Made by a program: the position numbers and the translations under genes. DNA of 9,019 nucleotides from Spirochaetota bacterium (GTDB lineage Bacteria > Spirochaetota > GWE2-31-10 > MWDO01). Shown in pieces: positions 6,457 to 9,019 of the stretch (positions within the stretch are counted from its first letter, which is position 1; each line of letters opens with the position of its first letter). The DNA lies in the NCBI GenBank assembly GCA_017998755.1, contig JAGOCL010000083.1, positions 1 to 9,019 on the forward strand. The letters run 5' to 3'. Under the pieces are notes generated by a model that ran no database searches, was not told the DNA's origin, and saw only the letters and a list, made by a program, of their open reading frames with translations.

Positions 6457-7236
6457 TCAGTCGTTCTTTGTAATATTAAAAGCCTTTAAGCTGTTATTGT
6501 AAAGAATTTTTGAAAGCTCTTCCGCCGGAATGCCTCTTAATTCGGATAAGAAATTAGCCGTTTCTACCAAATAAGCCGGCTGGTTCCTTTTTCCTCTGTA
6601 AGTGTGAGGAGTAAGAAACGGACTGTCAGTCTCAATCAGTATAGACTCAATCGGTAATTTCAAGGCGACCTCGTGAAGATTTTTGGCGTTTCTATAAGTA
6701 AGATTACCGGCAAAAGATATATACAACCCCAAATCAATCATATCTTTAGCAAATTGGTAATTTTCGCTAAAACAGTGCAAAATACCTCCGCTATGAGGAA
6801 TTTTTGACTTTAATATATTTTTCATATCTTCGCCGGCTTCCCTGTTGTGAATAACAACCGGAAGATTGTAGTTTGAAGCTATTTCTAACTGCTTGATAAA
6901 AAATTCTATCTGGGAATTTCTATCCCCGTATTTATGAAAATAATCCAGCCCTATTTCTCCCACGGCTACAACGTTCGGATACGACAATCCCTCTTTTAAA
7001 TTTAGCTCCCAATCTTTACCGGGGTTGTCTACTTCGGACGGGCTCAAACCTATAGTATGATAAATATTTTGAATATTCTTGATATTTTTATAACTTGAAA
7101 AAAAGTCGGGGAGATTGGTGTTTACATTAATAATAACTTCCACTCCGGCTCTTCTTGCGTCGTCGATCACTTTTATCTGTTCGATCGGATCTTGATATAA
7201 TAGCGCTATGTGGCAGTGTGTATCGCATAATTTCAT
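6457..7236 (-). CDS. tatD: TatD-family metal-dependent DNase
   Basis: A 259-residue TIM-barrel hydrolase of the TatD family, cytoplasmic, with divalent-metal-dependent nuclease activity linked to DNA repair or turnover (family knowledge). All metal ligands are visible: His7 and His9 in DTHCH, Glu94 in AVGEIGLDY, His130 in VVIHNREA, His154 in GILHCFSE and Asp204 in ETDSPFLTP. Length is standard and nothing looks degraded. AAGGA lies about 9 bases before the ATG, and a TTGACT promoter is found upstream on the minus strand. It is the first gene of a likely tatD-recO pair. The exact paralogue (TatD versus YcfH or YjjV) cannot be settled from sequence alone. Confidence 0.93.
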   Translation of the reverse strand: MKLCDTHCHIALLYQDPIEQIKVIDDARRAGVEVIINVNTNLPDFFSSYKNIKNIQNIYHTIGLSPSEVDNPGKDWELNLKEGLSYPNVVAVGEIGLDYFHKYGDRNSQIEFFIKQLEIASNYNLPVVIHNREAGEDMKNILKSKIPHSGGILHCFSENYQFAKDMIDLGLYISFAGNLTYRNAKNLHEVALKLPIESILIETDSPFLTPHTYRGKRNQPAYLVETANFLSELRGIPAEELSKILYNNSLKAFNITKND

Positions 7237-7294
7237 AATGAAGTCCTTACAAATTTTTTAGATTTTTTTTCGAAATTTTTGGAAGCTCATTTTA

Positions 7295-7323
7295 ATATTA
7301 ACTATATCTGCTTTAAAAGTCAA
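7295..7323 (-). promoter_or_regulatory. Promoter of the tatD-recO pair
   Basis: On the minus strand TTGACT (plus-strand AGTCAA, 7318-7323) is followed after 17 bases by TAATAT (plus-strand ATATTA, 7295-7300; 4 of 6 consensus). Predicted start is near 7289, giving a leader of about 50 bases that contains the AAGGA ribosome binding site of tatD. Confidence 0.4.
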
Positions 7324-7403
7324 TAAAAATTATTTAAAATATAATAAAATATTAGAAAAAAGCCGTTAATATGAATATATATTTTTTTTTATAATATAAA
7401 AAT

Positions 7404-7432
7404 TTGACTAATTATATGAAATATGTTAAAAT
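7404..7432 (+). promoter_or_regulatory. Promoter of the M23 peptidase-bactofilin operon
   Basis: TTGACT at 7404-7409 and TAAAAT at 7427-7432 are separated by exactly 17 bases, each matching the sigma-70 consensus at 5 of 6 positions. Predicted start is near 7439, so the leader is only about 20 bases and holds GGTGAG (7452-7457), a ribosome binding site 3 bases before the ATG. It is divergent from the tatD promoter. Confidence 0.55.
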
Positions 7433-7460
7433 TTAAAAAAATAATTATAGCGGTGAGTAA

Positions 7461-8477
7461 ATGAATCATACAAACAACTTTAAAAAGGTAGAAAAGAGCG
7501 TTTTTGTTTATATAGTAAACGTTCTATCGTTATTAAAAAAGTTTCTATCTTCAATTGTCAAGTTCTTTATTAATTCGGGAAATCAAAAAATAACTATTAT
7601 GATGATCCCTCACAACGAAAAAAGAGTCTTTAATTTTAAATTAAACGTTTTCGCTCTATTTATTGTATTTCTTTTTACATCAAGCGGTCTTGGGATAATT
7701 TTGTTTTTAACGGTTATCAATTTCAATACCTCTTTTAAATACAAAGACGCCAGTATCAAAACTCAGATAAATGAAAAAAGGTCCAGAGAATACGAAGAGT
7801 TGCTTAATGAAATTCTAGATAATCATAACATTTTTAAAGGCAAGCTTAACGTTTTGATGTCGAAATTAAATTCGAATTCATTACAGAATATTATGGACGA
7901 CGAATATTTCAAAAATCAAGGCGGCGTACCAAATCTTGTGGATTTTTCGGGATTAGACGAATTTGAACGCGAAAGAGTCGAAGTCGACAGATTGCTGGGA
8001 GATTACAGAAAGTCGATTATGGCTTTTAGCGAAATCAACAAGATGGCGGATAACTACAATAAAATACTCAAAGATATGCCCTATGGATGTCCGGTTAAAG
8101 GGTTTTATACAATTACTTCCACATTCGGATTTAGAATTCATCCTATACATAAAGTATTAGATATGCATACAGGATTGGATATGGCTTATCAAGCCGGTAC
8201 TCCTATCGTATCGACCGCCCCTGGTATAGTGGATAAAGTAGATTTCGACGCCGGAGGATATGGATGGTACATCAAAATATCGCATACGAAAGGGTTCTCA
8301 ACTTTATACGCTCATATGAGGTCTCAACCTATTGTTAGTCCCGGAGATAAAGTAAAAAAGGGGCAAATCATCGGCTATATGGGCTCGACTGGGTCTTCAA
8401 CGGGAACTCACGTTCATTACGAAGTTAAACTTGGGAACGTTTTACTTGATCCTTGGCAATTTGTGTCTAACAACTAA
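7461..8477 (+). CDS. Membrane-anchored M23 (LytM) metallopeptidase
   Basis: A 338-residue cell-wall enzyme. An N-terminal cytoplasmic segment of about 60 residues is followed by one membrane span near 62-87, an extracytoplasmic, probably coiled-coil linker (about 95-205), and a LytM domain from about 210 to 335. Catalytic residues are complete: zinc ligands His236 and Asp240 in HTGLD and His319 in HVHY, plus His285 in YAHM and His317. It should cut peptide cross-links in peptidoglycan, with the coiled coil placing or controlling it. The segment before the membrane span (ITIMMIPHNEKRVFNFKLNVF, 45-65) resembles spirochaete M23 proteins. The bactofilin gene begins 22 bases downstream. Pairs of M23 peptidase and bactofilin are known to set cell shape, for example Csd1/CcmA in Helicobacter and LmdC/BacA. 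No gene symbol is assigned because naming differs between lineages. Confidence 0.92.
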   Translation: MNHTNNFKKVEKSVFVYIVNVLSLLKKFLSSIVKFFINSGNQKITIMMIPHNEKRVFNFKLNVFALFIVFLFTSSGLGIILFLTVINFNTSFKYKDASIKTQINEKRSREYEELLNEILDNHNIFKGKLNVLMSKLNSNSLQNIMDDEYFKNQGGVPNLVDFSGLDEFERERVEVDRLLGDYRKSIMAFSEINKMADNYNKILKDMPYGCPVKGFYTITSTFGFRIHPIHKVLDMHTGLDMAYQAGTPIVSTAPGIVDKVDFDAGGYGWYIKISHTKGFSTLYAHMRSQPIVSPGDKVKKGQIIGYMGSTGSSTGTHVHYEVKLGNVLLDPWQFVSNN

Positions 8478-8499
8478 CGCTTCTTGGGATATTTTATAG

Positions 8500-8901
8500 A
8501 TGAATAAGAAAATACCGTCTAACGATTTTACTATCAACTCATTAGTTGGAGAAGGCGCAGAATTTCGCGGAGAATTTAATATTTCCGGTCCTCTGAGGAT
8601 TGACGGAGATTTTAACGGCAAGATAAATTCGACCGGAAAGGTCTATATAGGAAAGAAGGGCAAGGCCGGAAATCTTATCATCGCAAAAACCGTCGTAATT
8701 GGCGGACTAGTTAAGGGCGACGTTTACGCGGAAGAAAATATATCGATTTTAAAAACGGCCGAAGTTCTCGGAAATCTTTATTCCGCCTCGGTAAATATGG
8801 AGTCGGGCGTTATTTTTGATGGAGATTGTCGTATATTTTCAAAAGCGGATATTTTGGATTTAATCAATACAAAAAGAAAGGAAAAATTCCTGTTTTTGTG
8901 A
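8500..8901 (+). CDS. Bactofilin (polymer-forming cytoskeletal protein)
   Basis: A 133-residue bactofilin (DUF583 family) that polymerises without nucleotide into filaments at the inner face of the membrane. A short N-terminal tail (1-15) precedes the core, which is a right-handed beta-helix built from repeated Gly- and Val/Ile-rich turns, roughly residues 18-115: FRGEFNISGPLRIDGDFNGKI, then KVYIGKKGKAGNLIIAKTVVIGGLVKGDVYA, then VLGNLYSASVNMESGVIFDG. The C-terminal tail ends in KRKEKFLFL. Its place 22 bases after the M23 peptidase fits a filament that localises the peptidase and so helps set cell shape. The ribosome binding site is weak (GGGA about 13 bases upstream), so coupling to the upstream gene is likely. 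Confidence 0.93.
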   Translation: MNKKIPSNDFTINSLVGEGAEFRGEFNISGPLRIDGDFNGKINSTGKVYIGKKGKAGNLIIAKTVVIGGLVKGDVYAEENISILKTAEVLGNLYSASVNMESGVIFDGDCRIFSKADILDLINTKRKEKFLFL

Positions 8902-8926
8902 ATATTTAATAAAAAAGCGTATAATT

Positions 8927-9019
8927 ATGTCTAGAATTGACGATAACAATTTATTATTTAATCCCGGATCTATTTTCACGCCAAGACAGACAAAAAAAAG
9001 CTCAAATCTCAAAACAAAG
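8927..9019 (+). CDS. Start of a gene cut by the window end (31 codons)
   Basis: An ATG at 8927 opens a frame without stops to the end of the window. The peptide begins MSRIDDNNLLFNPGSIFTPR and continues with a Lys/Ser-rich stretch. It begins 25 bases after the bactofilin stop on the same strand, so it is probably the third gene of the M23-bactofilin operon. No strong ribosome binding site is visible. The beginning faintly recalls YaaR/DUF327-type proteins that I associate with spirochaete bactofilin loci, but 31 residues are too few to name it. Confidence 0.55.
   Translation, partial: MSRIDDNNLLFNPGSIFTPRQTKKSSNLKTK

Noticed and set aside
7953..8160. Small open frames on both strands inside the M23 peptidase
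   Set aside because: They overlap the conserved linker and start of the LytM domain, and their peptides show no motif.

Overview
The window is AT-rich, double-membrane-type bacterial chromosome, most likely from a spirochaete (Spirochaetota). Three things point there. A membrane-anchored M23 (LytM) peptidase is followed at once by a bactofilin, and the N-terminal part of the peptidase looks like spirochaete versions. There is a lipobox lipoprotein. Intergenic DNA is strongly AT-biased. The phylum call is inference from gene style and layout; no rRNA or other marker gene is present.

Layout from left to right. Positions 1-313 hold no gene, only AT-rich DNA with a possible promoter. Positions 314-817 (+) encode a small basic protein I do not recognise. 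Three minus-strand genes follow, read right to left: a PksF/FabF-like ketosynthase (2870-4171), a free-standing polyketide-type C-methyltransferase (1726-2865) and an ankyrin-repeat lipoprotein (832-1689). Across a 293-base intergenic region with promoter-like sites on both strands, an acyl carrier protein (4465-4770) and an acyltransferase-fold protein (4771-5685) run on the plus strand. KS, MT, ACP and AT together look like a fully dissociated mini polyketide or branched-acyl synthase, and this is the most interesting part of the window. It has no ketoreductase, dehydratase, thioesterase or phosphopantetheinyl transferase, so it must end early or borrow enzymes from elsewhere.

The right side is housekeeping. 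recO (5697-6449) and tatD (6457-7236) form a minus-strand pair. A second divergent promoter region leads into the plus-strand cell-envelope operon: M23 peptidase (7461-8477), bactofilin (8500-8901), and the first 31 codons of another gene cut by the window end (8927-9019).

Proposed logic of the synthase (inference): the AT-like protein loads or edits acyl groups on the ACP, the KS extends them, and the methyltransferase adds an alpha-methyl group using S-adenosylmethionine. The AT lacks the arginine that grips malonyl in FabD-type enzymes, and the KS carries an unusual loop after its second catalytic histidine, so neither looks like a spare fatty-acid enzyme. No transposase, integrase, tRNA, CRISPR array or convincing rho-independent terminator was seen.
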